From Anaerobacillus isosaccharinicus (GTDB lineage: Bacteria; Bacillota; Bacilli; Bacillales; Anaerobacillaceae): a stretch of 64,000 bases of DNA. Of the stretch, positions 25,943 to 34,513 are shown in pieces (within the stretch, counting starts at the first letter, position 1; each line of letters opens with the position of its first letter). Under the pieces are notes generated by a model. That model did no database searches and was not told the origin of the DNA. It saw nothing but the letters and a program-made list of their open reading frames with translations. Location: positions 2,470,164 through 2,534,163 of the forward strand of contig NZ_CP063356.1 in assembly GCF_001866075.3 (NCBI RefSeq), in the 5' to 3' direction. The position numbers were made by a program, and so were the translations under genes.

Positions 25943-27319
25943 ATGACAAATGAAGAAATAGCGAAACAGCTTGTCCCGCTGTTAGGTGGAAAAGAAAATA
26001 TTCTAAGTGCAACACATTGTGCCACTCGTTTAAGGCTTGTTATTGACGATGAAAGTAAAATTAACAAAAGTGAGATTGAGAAACTTGATCAAGTTAAAGG
26101 CGCTTTTTCTAGTGCAGGTCAGTTCCAAGTAATTTTTGGTACAGGAATTGTTAATAAAGTGTATGCAGCGTTTGCTATTGAAACGGGATTAGGTAATCAG
26201 GATACGAATAAACATAGTGAAGCAATGAAAAAGAAGATGAACCCATTTGCAAGACTAGCAAGAACATTATCTAACATCTTTGTTCCAATTATTCCTGCCA
26301 TCGTAGCAAGTGGACTTTTAATGGGGCTGCTTGGCATGTTGCGGGCATTTGGTTGGGTAGAGCCTGATAGCTCTTGGATTGTGTTACTTGATATGTTTTC
26401 AAGTGCAGCTTTCATCATTTTACCTATTTTAATTGGAATTAGTGCTTCGAAGGAGTTTGGGGCTAATCCGTATTTAGGGGCAGTCATTGGTGGAATTATG
26501 ACGCATCCTATTTTACTTAACCCATGGATATTAGGTAATACAGAGCCTGAATTTTTAAACTTCATTGGTTTGAATGTCGCACTAATTGGCTATCAAGGAA
26601 CGGTCATTCCAATTTTATTAGCCATTTATATTATGAGTAAAATTGAAAAGGGCTTGAGAAAAGTAGTACCAAATGCAATTGATCTACTTGTGGTCCCATT
26701 TGTAACGATTATCCTAACTGGTTTTATTGCAATTTTAGCCATTGGTCCACTTGGTCTTTTCTTAGGAGATCTTTTAACCACAACATTAAACTTTGTTTAT
26801 AATAATGCTGGCTTTTTAGCAGGTATTATCTTCGGTGGAACGTATTCCTTAATTGTTCTAACAGGAGTTCACCACTCATTTCATGCGATTGAAGCAGGCT
26901 TACTCGCTTCAATTGGAATAAATTATTTACTACCAATTTGGTCGATGGCGAACATTGCTCAAGGTGGTGCTGGACTAGCCGTATTTTTTAAATCGAAGAA
27001 GGCTAAAACAAAGGAAATTGCTTTACCATCATCACTATCTGCATTTTTAGGAATTACAGAGCCGATCATTTTTGGGGTCAATTTAAAATACCGAAAACCA
27101 TTTATTGCGGCTTTAATTGGTGGAGCAATCGGTGGGGGCTATGTTGTCTTCATGAATGTTGCCGCGAATGCATTTGGATTAACGGGTATTCCAATGATCG
27201 CCATTGTTGCACCACTAGGAGCAACTAATCTACTTAATTATTTAGTTGGTTTCGCTTTATCCTTAACAACAGCCTTTGTCTTAACATGGGTACTTGGATT
27301 TAAAGAAGAAACAGAATAA
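25943..27319 (+). CDS. sacP: PTS sucrose-specific EIIBC
   Basis: 458 residues. The N-terminal EIIB domain (about 1-85) has the phospho-Cys in ATHCATRLRL. The EIIC membrane domain follows with about ten helices and substrate-site blocks GVHHSFHAIEAGL and FLGITEPIIFGVNL. No EIIA domain, so Crr is the likely donor. The ATG at 25943 follows GAGAGGGA; the upstream TTG is less likely. It imports sucrose as sucrose-6-phosphate for the hydrolase downstream. Confidence 0.93.
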   Translation: MTNEEIAKQLVPLLGGKENILSATHCATRLRLVIDDESKINKSEIEKLDQVKGAFSSAGQFQVIFGTGIVNKVYAAFAIETGLGNQDTNKHSEAMKKKMNPFARLARTLSNIFVPIIPAIVASGLLMGLLGMLRAFGWVEPDSSWIVLLDMFSSAAFIILPILIGISASKEFGANPYLGAVIGGIMTHPILLNPWILGNTEPEFLNFIGLNVALIGYQGTVIPILLAIYIMSKIEKGLRKVVPNAIDLLVVPFVTIILTGFIAILAIGPLGLFLGDLLTTTLNFVYNNAGFLAGIIFGGTYSLIVLTGVHHSFHAIEAGLLASIGINYLLPIWSMANIAQGGAGLAVFFKSKKAKTKEIALPSSLSAFLGITEPIIFGVNLKYRKPFIAALIGGAIGGGYVVFMNVAANAFGLTGIPMIAIVAPLGATNLLNYLVGFALSLTTAFVLTWVLGFKEETE

Positions 27320-27333
27320 AGATATGGCTGGAA

Positions 27334-27370
27334 AAAATCAGGTCAGTTCCTTAGAACGCCTGATTTTCCT
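27334..27370 (+). terminator. Hairpin terminator between sacP and sacA
   Basis: AAAATCAGG (27334-27342) pairs with CCTGATTTT (27359-27367). It may only partly stop transcription into sacA. Confidence 0.6.
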
Positions 27371-27451
27371 TATATACGAAAATTACGAAAAGGGTATGCT
27401 CGGGAATTTTCGAAATGAGATCGATTAGAAAAAAAGAAAAAGGAGTAAGTT

Positions 27452-28897
27452 ATGGAAGGTAAACAAGTGGAGTTGATTCGACTGGCAAATGAAGAGGTTG
27501 AAAAGCAGAAACAAACCGTAGAAATGGATCATTATCGTTTGCGTTATCATTTAATGCCGCCAGTTGGTCTTTTAAATGATCCAAATGGATTTATTCAGTG
27601 GAATAAAACCTATCATTTATTTTATCAATGGATGCCATTTAAAACAGGACACGGAGCAAAGTTTTGGGGGCATTATAGCTCTACAGATCTCGTGACGTGG
27701 GTAACTGAACCAATTGCCCTTGCTCCGAGTGATTGGTATGACAAAAATGGCTGTTACTCAGGCAGTGCAATTGTTGACGACAATAAACTAAAATTATTTT
27801 ATACCGGTAATGTCAAAGATGAACATGGAAACCGAGAGACATACCAGTGTGCTGCTCAATCCCGGGATGGAAGAGAGTTTGAAAAATTAGGCGTTGTCGC
27901 ATCTTTACCAAAAGGATATACGGCACATTTCCGTGATCCAAAAGTTTGGAAGAAAGACAATACGTGGTATATGATTGTTGGCGCTCAAAGTATAGATGAA
28001 CAAGGAAAAGTGGTTCTCTTTCGCTCAAACAATTTGGTTGACTGGGTACATTTAGGGGTTATTGCCGGCTCTAATGAAAACGATCTAGGCTATTTCGGAT
28101 ATATGTGGGAATGTCCAGACTTATTTGAATTGAATGGTGAGGATGTCCTACTTGTGTCTCCCCAAGGTCTTATACCTAGTGGATATCTATATCAAAATAA
28201 ATATCAAGCGGGCTATTTCATAGGTAAGCTTGATTATGAACAAGCAGTATTTTCTCATGGAGACTTTACAGAACTTGATCGTGGCTTTGAGTTTTATGCA
28301 CCGCAAACAACATTAGACGAACAGGGGCGCAGACTAATGTTCGCGTGGATGGGTGTACCTGAGCAAAATGAGGAAGCTCATCCTACGATTAAACACAACT
28401 GGATCCATGCAATGACCTTACCTCGAGAATTAAAAATCCAAAATGGAAAACTATATCAAGTTCCAGTGGAAGAGCTAAAGTTACTGCGAACACAGGAGAT
28501 TAAGTTTGAGAATCAAAAATTTGATCGTGACGAAATTACCTTAGATGGAATTAGTGGCGATAGCCTAGAATTGCAACTAGATTTTAGCAGTAACGATTAT
28601 GAACATTTTTCAATTTTTTTTAGGGACTACGCAACGTTTAGTTTCGAACCGAAAAAGAAATTAGTAACACTAGAGCGAGTAAGCTTTGCAAACGGAAAGA
28701 AAGAGAAAAGGCAATGTGTCCTTGAAAAACTAGATAGTTTAAACATATATTTAGATACTTCATCAATTGAAATCTTCTTAAATGGAGGCGAAGAAGTTTT
28801 CTCGGCCCGGATTTTTCCACTAGAAGAGAACAAAGAGATGATCTTTTCAGCTCGTGGTGAATGTATCTGTCATATTAAGAAGTGGGACTTAGACTGA
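27452..28897 (+). CDS. sacA: Sucrose-6-phosphate hydrolase (GH32)
   Basis: 481 residues, cytosolic. GH32 motifs: LLNDPNG with the Asp nucleophile (about residue 45), HFRDPKVW, and YMWECPDLF with the acid/base Glu, followed by the C-terminal beta-sandwich. Length and lack of signal match SacA/ScrB. It splits imported sucrose-6-P to glucose-6-P and fructose. AAAGGAG precedes the ATG by 8 nt. It is intact, in contrast to the GH32 gene at 1746. Confidence 0.95.
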   Translation: MEGKQVELIRLANEEVEKQKQTVEMDHYRLRYHLMPPVGLLNDPNGFIQWNKTYHLFYQWMPFKTGHGAKFWGHYSSTDLVTWVTEPIALAPSDWYDKNGCYSGSAIVDDNKLKLFYTGNVKDEHGNRETYQCAAQSRDGREFEKLGVVASLPKGYTAHFRDPKVWKKDNTWYMIVGAQSIDEQGKVVLFRSNNLVDWVHLGVIAGSNENDLGYFGYMWECPDLFELNGEDVLLVSPQGLIPSGYLYQNKYQAGYFIGKLDYEQAVFSHGDFTELDRGFEFYAPQTTLDEQGRRLMFAWMGVPEQNEEAHPTIKHNWIHAMTLPRELKIQNGKLYQVPVEELKLLRTQEIKFENQKFDRDEITLDGISGDSLELQLDFSSNDYEHFSIFFRDYATFSFEPKKKLVTLERVSFANGKKEKRQCVLEKLDSLNIYLDTSSIEIFLNGGEEVFSARIFPLEENKEMIFSARGECICHIKKWDLD

Positions 28898-28931
28898 AGG
28901 GGCTAAAAATAGTTTAGAAGTGAATAAAAAT

Positions 28932-28956
28932 GGATGGCGGATGTCATCCTTTTTTC
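28932..28956 (+). terminator. Short Rho-independent terminator
   Basis: GGATG (28932-28936) and CATCC (28945-28949) with flanking A/T pairs, then six T. Confidence 0.5.
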
Positions 28957-29000
28957 AATATAGTTGCCTTTTACAACTCTTAGCTATTAATAAAACGAAG

Positions 29001-29084
29001 TTACCCACATTTATTTACACATATACACAGGTTATCAACAAATAATCAACAGAATATATGTATTTATTCACAAAATTATCCACA
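29001..29084 (+). promoter_or_regulatory. DnaA-box-like cluster, helically phased
   Basis: Seven same-strand 9-mers close to TTATCCACA begin at 29001 (TTACCCACA), 29011 (TTATTTACA), 29021 (ATATACACA), 29032 (TTATCAACA), 29043 (TAATCAACA), 29064 (TTATTCACA) and 29076 (TTATCCACA, perfect). Spacings are 10, 10, 11, 11, 21 and 12 bp, about one or two helical turns. No dnaA or dnaN nearby, so it is not the usual oriC; a DnaA-binding cluster is likely. Confidence 0.65.
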
Positions 29085-29255
29085 TAATTTGGCAACTTTA
29101 CAGTTTATAGAATATACAAATCAATATTAAGCTAGGCTTAAACAAACGTTAATATGTATAGATTATACTTTTCCAATAATTACTCGGGCTATGTCCTGCA
29201 ATAAAAGTAAATAGTTAATATATTGAACGATAATTTATTTAGGTGGGATAATAAG

Positions 29256-30344
29256 ATGAAGAAAGTAATCGTCATGATATGTTTGTTTATGTTGCTACCG
29301 TGGCTAACCTCTAGTACTGATGCCCAAGATGTTGAACGTAAAATTTCATTTTTAGTAAAATCATCTAGTCAATCACTGTTTCAATCCGTTTTAACAGTTG
29401 AATCTGATCAATTGATTCAGTCACTAATACATTCAAAATCACTGGATGTAGTAACGGACTTACCTCATTCAAACAATTACATATTAATTGAAGATGCCAA
29501 TGGGATTAGAACATTATTAGTGGATGAGATTGGAGAAATTTATGATCTCTATCGTAAGGAAAAACTTCAGTTATCAGCTTCTACTGCAAAAAAAATAAAA
29601 ACATATTTCAAAGTGTTAGCAGGAAAACATTTTGGTGAGTTAACTAATTGGGAAGAGGTAGATAAACGAATTCCGAAATATTCACTATTTAAAATTACCG
29701 ATTTAGAAACGGGTTCTAGTTTTTATGCTCAACGAAGAGCAGGCAAAAGCCATGCGGATGTACAGCCTCTAACGATACACGATACCAGGATCATGAAAAA
29801 GATTTTTGAAGGAGAATGGAGTTGGAAAAGAAGAGCAATTCTTGTTCATGTAAACGAGGATACATTTGCAGCGTCAATGCACGGAATGCCACATGGTGGC
29901 GGAGCATTAGCAAACGGGTTTCCAGGTCATTTTTGTATCCATTTTAAAGGAAGTGTTACACATAAGACAAAAATGAGTGACTTATCTCATCAAGTAATGG
30001 TCAACAAAGCAGGGGGAGTTCTAAATCAATTTGTAAGCCAACTGAACGCTAAGGAAGTTACCGAACTATTTTTCATTTCCTTAAACCAAAAAGATCTTGA
30101 TCTCTTGAAACTGATTTATAGTGGAGATGTACGAGCTTTGCAAAACAAAGTTGAGCAAATTGAAAGTGTGAGAATGATTACTAAGGAACCTATGCCTACT
30201 ATCAATGGAACACTTGTTTTTGAACTGCCAATAACTTATAAAATGAAGGAAAAAGATAAGGCTGAAGTAGAAAAGACATATGTGTTTAAAGTTACAAGAG
30301 ATGCTCCTACTGGTCGCTGGAGATTACACGATGTCCCATTATAA
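29256..30344 (+). CDS. Exported protein of conserved Firmicute type, unknown function
   Basis: 362 residues with a signal peptide (about 1-23). The middle holds a conserved-looking block, FYAQRRAGKSHADVQPLT, IMKKIFEGEWSWKRRAILV, ASMHGMPHGGGALANGFPGH and FCIHFKGSVTH, rich in His and Gly. I recall this block from exported wall-associated proteins of Bacillus and Clostridium, and the His/Asp pattern hints at a metal-dependent or transpeptidase-like enzyme, but no function is assigned. The ATG at 29256 has AGGTGGG 8 nt upstream; the earlier TTG does not. It lies just downstream of the DnaA-box cluster. Confidence 0.7.
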   Translation: MKKVIVMICLFMLLPWLTSSTDAQDVERKISFLVKSSSQSLFQSVLTVESDQLIQSLIHSKSLDVVTDLPHSNNYILIEDANGIRTLLVDEIGEIYDLYRKEKLQLSASTAKKIKTYFKVLAGKHFGELTNWEEVDKRIPKYSLFKITDLETGSSFYAQRRAGKSHADVQPLTIHDTRIMKKIFEGEWSWKRRAILVHVNEDTFAASMHGMPHGGGALANGFPGHFCIHFKGSVTHKTKMSDLSHQVMVNKAGGVLNQFVSQLNAKEVTELFFISLNQKDLDLLKLIYSGDVRALQNKVEQIESVRMITKEPMPTINGTLVFELPITYKMKEKDKAEVEKTYVFKVTRDAPTGRWRLHDVPL

Positions 30345-30350
30345 TAGAGA

Positions 30351-30388
30351 AAAACTAAGATTATCCAAAGAGGAAATCTTAGTTTTTT
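30351..30388. terminator. Bidirectional Rho-independent terminator
   Basis: AAAACTAAGATT (30351-30362) pairs with AATCTTAGTTTT (30375-30386), flanked by A and T runs, between convergent genes. Confidence 0.8.
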
Positions 30389-30411
30389 ATATTATATATT
30401 CTAGCCTGATC

Positions 30412-31812
30412 TTATTGAGCTGATGAAGTAACAACTTCTTGATAAGGAAGTGGTTCAACAATTTCATCTTCACGAAGAATGATTTTTCGATTACGATAAA
30501 GAAGAACGGCTGCTAAGGCAAATGATAAACCGTCAGCAATTGGAAAGGCTAACCAAACGCCATTGACACCAAAAAGATGTGGCAATGTTAATACTAAAGG
30601 AATTAAGAATAAAATTTGTCGAGACATCGATAATATGAGAGATTCCTTTACTTTACCCAAAGCTTGGAAAATGCCTCCACAAACAACGGGAACACCAATA
30701 AAAAAGGCCGTTGCAAATAAAATTCGGATTGCATCGGAACCAGCTTTAATGACTTCTGGATCAGATGAAAAAAGGATCATAAAATATTTTGGAAAAATCA
30801 TCATCACGACAAATATCCCTGTAGATAAGATAGTAGACGACTTTAAGCCTAACCAAACAGTTTCTTTTAAACGAGAAAAATTATTCGCACCAAAATTGTA
30901 CCCAACAATGGGTTGCATACCTTGCATAATTCCAACTAAAGGCATAAGCATAAACATCGAAATGCGTTGAACAATTCCAAATAAACCGACGTGGAATTCA
31001 CTACCGAAACGAAGCAGCATCGCATTTATCGAAATAACCATTATTCCTCCGGCCGCCTGTTGCATAAAGCCTGGAAGTCCTACAGAGAATACTTCTTTAA
31101 TAATAGCGAACTTCGGTTTAAGATCTGCAATGCTAAGGGTAAGTGAACTTCTTCCTGTTAAAAAATATCTCAGTAAAAGAACGGTAACAACGCCTTGAGA
31201 CAGGAGTGTTGCATAAGCGGCACCACTTATCCCCATTTTTAGGCCGAAGATAAAGACGGCATCTAAAATAATGTTTAAAACGGAGGAGATAATCATAATA
31301 TTCATTGAAAAACGAGCATTTCCCTCTGAACGAACAATACTATTTGTAGCAAATCCAAACGAAAATAAAAACGTTCCAAGTAAGATCGGAAACATATAAT
31401 CATAGGAATAGCCAAGAATATCTGGTGTTGCCCCAAATAAAATTAAAAGTGGTTCTAAAATCGTAAACGCACCTATTATTCCGATAATACTAACGATAAT
31501 GATCATCGTGACAATATTACCAAATACCTGATTTGCTTCGTTTTCCCGCTTTGCTCCTAGTCGCCTTGAGATAACAGAAGCCCCACCAATCCCCATCGCA
31601 ACCGAGATGGCCATAATAATCATAAGTACAGGAAAAGAGATCATTAACCCTGCGACTGCAGTAATTCCCATGGCATAAGAAATGAAAATTGTATCAACAA
31701 TGTTATATAAAGCCATGACGAACATCCCGACCATAGCAGGAATTGATAAATTTCTTAGTAGCTTAGGAATCGGCTCAATTCCTAAACGTTCACTCTGATA
31801 TTTTTGTTGCAT
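30412..31812 (-). CDS. MATE-family multidrug/Na+ efflux transporter
   Basis: 466 residues with twelve membrane helices in two homologous halves: LLRNLSIPAMVGMFVMALYNIVDTIFI in the first and SVGLPGFMQQAAGGIMV in the second, plus GMQPIVGYNFGA. This is the DinF/NorM-like MATE pattern. The ATG at 31812 (MQQKYQ) has AGAGGGG 7 nt upstream. The gene starts inside the end of the MarR gene (23-nt overlap), so regulator and pump form one operon. Confidence 0.93.
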   Translation of the reverse strand: MQQKYQSERLGIEPIPKLLRNLSIPAMVGMFVMALYNIVDTIFISYAMGITAVAGLMISFPVLMIIMAISVAMGIGGASVISRRLGAKRENEANQVFGNIVTMIIIVSIIGIIGAFTILEPLLILFGATPDILGYSYDYMFPILLGTFLFSFGFATNSIVRSEGNARFSMNIMIISSVLNIILDAVFIFGLKMGISGAAYATLLSQGVVTVLLLRYFLTGRSSLTLSIADLKPKFAIIKEVFSVGLPGFMQQAAGGIMVISINAMLLRFGSEFHVGLFGIVQRISMFMLMPLVGIMQGMQPIVGYNFGANNFSRLKETVWLGLKSSTILSTGIFVVMMIFPKYFMILFSSDPEVIKAGSDAIRILFATAFFIGVPVVCGGIFQALGKVKESLILSMSRQILFLIPLVLTLPHLFGVNGVWLAFPIADGLSFALAAVLLYRNRKIILREDEIVEPLPYQEVVTSSAQ

Positions 31813-32257
31813 ATTCATTCCCCTCTTTGTGTTCAATTAGATTTTTTTTGATTCTTTTTAAGCAAACAAGTAATACCTGTTTTTCATCTTCAGTAAAGCC
31901 CTTCATTAACTCTTCGTCCATGTCCTGGGTTCCAAGCCACAGATTTTCCTCTAATGCTCTGCCCTTTTCAGTAAGAATAATCAACTTTGAGCGACGATCA
32001 ATGTCGCTATCCTCTTTGTCTATTAACTTCTTTTTAAGCATCGACTCAATTATTCCGTTCATTGTAGAACCTTTTATATAAAGTCGATTTTGTAGTTCTG
32101 ATTGCAGTTGATTTCCATGATTGACCAGCATGTATAATACTTTTGCTTGAGCGACTGTTAAGTCATACTCTGAAAGCTTTTGATTATAGCTATTTTGAAT
32201 AATATGGGCTGCGACACCAATGTGATAACCAACTCTTTCATCTATATTTCGAATCAT
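31790..32257 (-). CDS. MarR-family transcriptional regulator
   Basis: 155 residues. Winged-helix core: LTVAQAKVLYMLVNHG, LQNRLYIKGSTMNGIIESMLKKKLIDKE (recognition helix) and DIDRRSKLIILTEKG (wing with the DxR motif). It probably represses or tunes the MATE gene it overlaps and its own promoter, possibly in response to the exported compound. An AGGAGG site precedes the ATG. Confidence 0.93.
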   Translation of the reverse strand: MIRNIDERVGYHIGVAAHIIQNSYNQKLSEYDLTVAQAKVLYMLVNHGNQLQSELQNRLYIKGSTMNGIIESMLKKKLIDKEDSDIDRRSKLIILTEKGRALEENLWLGTQDMDEELMKGFTEDEKQVLLVCLKRIKKNLIEHKEGNEYATKISE

Positions 32258-32533
32258 GAAATGTTAGCCTCCTAAGTAATATGTTTTTTATTGTATCAAA
32301 CTTACAAGCTAAGAATCAAATATTATAGAAAACTATTATTGGAATTTAGACCTGAATTTTGACTTACAATCTTTTTAAGCAAGAAGAATCGTCGGTTTGA
32401 TCCCTCTAATAAAGGTATTTAATTTAGTTGTAATATTACTGAAATTTTTTTGTAACTTTTTTATTTTGGTGGCGACTAAGTTTTTGAAAGCAAAACAAAA
32501 TAAAAAACTAATAAAATTTTGGAGGAAAATACA

Positions 32534-33265
32534 ATGAAAAAATATTGGAAAGTTTTATCAGGAATTACATTAGCGGCTTTACTTGTGACAGCGTGTGGAA
32601 CAGAAGATACGAAGGAAAAAGAGGTTGGAGGTAGTCCTGATACAGGTTATGAAGAACCAACAGAAGAGCAACCAGAAATTACAATTATTGAAGAAGGTGC
32701 CATCGCTGTTGAGCTAGTTGCGAAGGAAAATGCAGATATGAAGTATTTATTTAAATTAGTTAATACAACAGATAAGGATATTGACCTATCTTTCGCAAGC
32801 TTACAAGAGTTTGACTATATTATTAAGTCTCACGCTGGTGAGAAGGTATATCAATACTCGGACGATATGGCATTTGGAGAAGCCTTTGTTGAAAAAACAA
32901 TCAAAGCTAACGATTTCATTGTTAGTGAAGTTGATTTAACAGATGTCATCCCAACGTTAGAAAGCGGCTTATATTCAATAGAAATTTGGTCTTCAGCTAG
33001 AGAAAGCGATGGTTTTCGAACTGAGATCAACCTAGAAATCACTACAGACGCTAAAGTGGGTGTAACAACTCTAGTAGTATCCCTAGTTGGAATTGTTGAC
33101 AACAATTCTGTGGAAATCAAAGATGAAGCAGGAAAGGTGAAAGTTTACCGTATTACAGAGGAAGTGAAAAGTTACCTCAGTAGCATTCCAGAAAACGAAC
33201 CTGTCACAATAAACTTTTACGAAGAAAATGGCCAGTTAGTCATTTCAAGTATTATAGTAGATTAA
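32534..33265 (+). CDS. Lipoprotein with BsuPI-like (intracellular proteinase inhibitor) domain
   Basis: 243 residues with lipobox VTAC (Cys21), an acidic Pro/Glu linker, then a beta-rich domain (about 55-155) resembling BsuPI: KYLFKLVNTTDKDIDLSFASLQEFDYIIK and YQYSDDMAFGEAF, followed by a second small beta domain. The ATG at 32534 follows GGAGGAAA. Location is the outer face of the membrane, so an intracellular-protease role does not fit; surface protein of unknown ligand. Confidence 0.75.
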   Translation: MKKYWKVLSGITLAALLVTACGTEDTKEKEVGGSPDTGYEEPTEEQPEITIIEEGAIAVELVAKENADMKYLFKLVNTTDKDIDLSFASLQEFDYIIKSHAGEKVYQYSDDMAFGEAFVEKTIKANDFIVSEVDLTDVIPTLESGLYSIEIWSSARESDGFRTEINLEITTDAKVGVTTLVVSLVGIVDNNSVEIKDEAGKVKVYRITEEVKSYLSSIPENEPVTINFYEENGQLVISSIIVD

Positions 33266-33290
33266 CAGTCATTGCATCAGCCGTGCCGAA

Positions 33291-33459
33291 CAGTGTTGTC
33301 AGACACCGATGAAAGTTCACTTTCCAGTAGTTTCTATTTATATGGTAGACACCGATGAAAGTTCACTTTCACCAACATGGATGTAAATATGATCGGCATG
33401 AAATTATTATATAGAAGAAAGTGAACTTTCCAGTAGTTTCTATTTATATGGTAGACACC
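33291..33459. repeat. Palindromic repeat cluster (target-type of the group II intron)
   Basis: GTCAGACACCGATGAAAGTT at 33297 and TAGACACCGATGAAAGTTC at 33345 match the exon flanks of the intron at 6570-8507. TGAAAGT-TC-ACTTTCA forms a small hairpin. A 35-bp direct repeat occurs at 33319-33353 and 33425-33459. A GAGGC-TTCC-GCCTC hairpin follows near 33476. No transposase is present. Confidence 0.75.
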
Positions 33460-33513
33460 CTTCGCCGACACTTTGAGGCTTCCGCCTCACTGGACATTTT
33501 AAGGATATTAAAT

Positions 33514-33582
33514 AAAAACAAGTGTATTGTCCACCCCACGTGGAAAATGCACTTGTTTTGTCTTTTTATGGGGTCTGACCCC
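33514..33582. repeat. Hairpin repeat with GGGGTCTGACCCC palindrome, copy 1
   Basis: CAAGTGTATTGTCCAC pairs with GTGGAAAATGCACTTG, followed by a T-rich terminator-like tail and the perfect palindrome GGGGTCTGACCCC. The near-identical copy 2 is at 34414-34483. Confidence 0.85.
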
Positions 33583-33601
33583 AATTTAGAAGAATGCCAA
33601 C

Positions 33602-33780
33602 TAGGACATTGGTTCCGCTATTTGATGTAATATTGCACTTTGAGAGAGTTTGAGGACATGAGATCCGCTATTCAGTTAAAAATAGGATATTTTTCATCTA
33701 TATTCGCATTATAACGGAACTGATGTCCGATAAAGTCTAAATTCTCTAGAATTTCACGATATAACGGAACTGATGTCCAG
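33602..33780. repeat. Four-arm intergenic repeat, copy C
   Basis: Forward arms at about 33603-33617 and 33653-33667, inverted arms at about 33714-33728 and 33765-33779. The order and roughly 50-bp arm spacing equal copies A and D. It lies between convergent genes (32534-33265 plus; 33826-34303 minus). Confidence 0.85.
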
Positions 33781-33825
33781 CTAGTGAACTGCGAGCTGTT
33801 AAAAGCTCATGCTCAGGGGATCCAA

Positions 33826-34303
33826 CTAAAATACTGGGATTGTATTTGTTTGGACTGTTTCGATATTTTTAAGTAACCATTTTTGGTTATCTTCAATTGT
33901 GACCTTCTTGGCTGTCTGTTTAGCCAACTGCATATGTTTGTCAAATTCAATTTTATTCTCTTGCACAGCATATGCCCGTGCCATTGCTTCATAAGCAAAG
34001 CCTAAGTCAAAATCACCAAGTTCATTTTTAATGCAGAGTGCTAAAGATTTCTCGGCATGATAGAGTGCAGGTTCAGATCTGCCTAACAAAGCATACACCC
34101 TTGCTATTTGCCATTCACCCCTAGCAAAATTCAATGGTGTACCGACAAATCCCCAATGAAAACGTGAGGCATTTGCGCCATAAAGCATCGTCTCATTCTC
34201 TTCTTCTGTCCGGTCATTTTTTTTCGATTAAATCCCAAGTGAGATTAAATAAATCTTTTGCTAATTTTGTATGACTATTCTGATCAATTCCCGTTATTTC
34301 CAT
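33826..34303 (-). pseudogene. TPR-like conserved hypothetical protein, frameshifted in a poly-A run
   Basis: A good start at 34303 with AGGAGGT upstream gives MEITGIDQNSHTKLAKDLF and runs to a stop inside a run of eight A on the coding strand (34217-34224). Removing one A continues the frame as EKNDRTEEENETMLYGANAS and on to the end at 33826 (about 158 residues). The C-terminal part is helical with Ala-rich repeats like TPR units (WQIARVYALLGRSEPALYHAEKSL). Function unknown. Slippage in the run could restore expression in some cells. Confidence 0.75.
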
Positions 34304-34413
34304 TATGTACGTACCTCCTGTATAACAAAATTCCTATAACTATAGAATAATGGATTGAGCAAAAAATACAAGGGATCGATAAATGATATCTCTAGGAGAA
34401 CTATAGGAAACAA

Positions 34414-34483
34414 ACAAAACAAGTGCATTGTCCACCTCACGTGGAAAATGCACCTTTTTTGTCTTTTTATGGGGTCTGACCCC
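34414..34483. repeat. Hairpin repeat with GGGGTCTGACCCC palindrome, copy 2
   Basis: Same architecture as 33514-33582: CAAGTGCATTGTCCAC arm, complementary arm, T-rich tail, then GGGGTCTGACCCC. The two copies flank the frameshifted hypothetical gene as direct repeats 900 bp apart. Confidence 0.85.
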
Positions 34484-34513
34484 TTCAGATGACCCCTTCT
34501 CAATAAAATCACT

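Noticed and set aside
29001-29084. Chromosomal replication origin
   Set aside because: No dnaA, dnaN, gyrB or rpmH nearby and no clear unwinding element; a secondary DnaA cluster fits better.
33421-33630. 69-codon open frame on the plus strand
   Set aside because: It consists of repeat sequence (hairpins and GGGGTCTGACCCC) and has no ribosome site.
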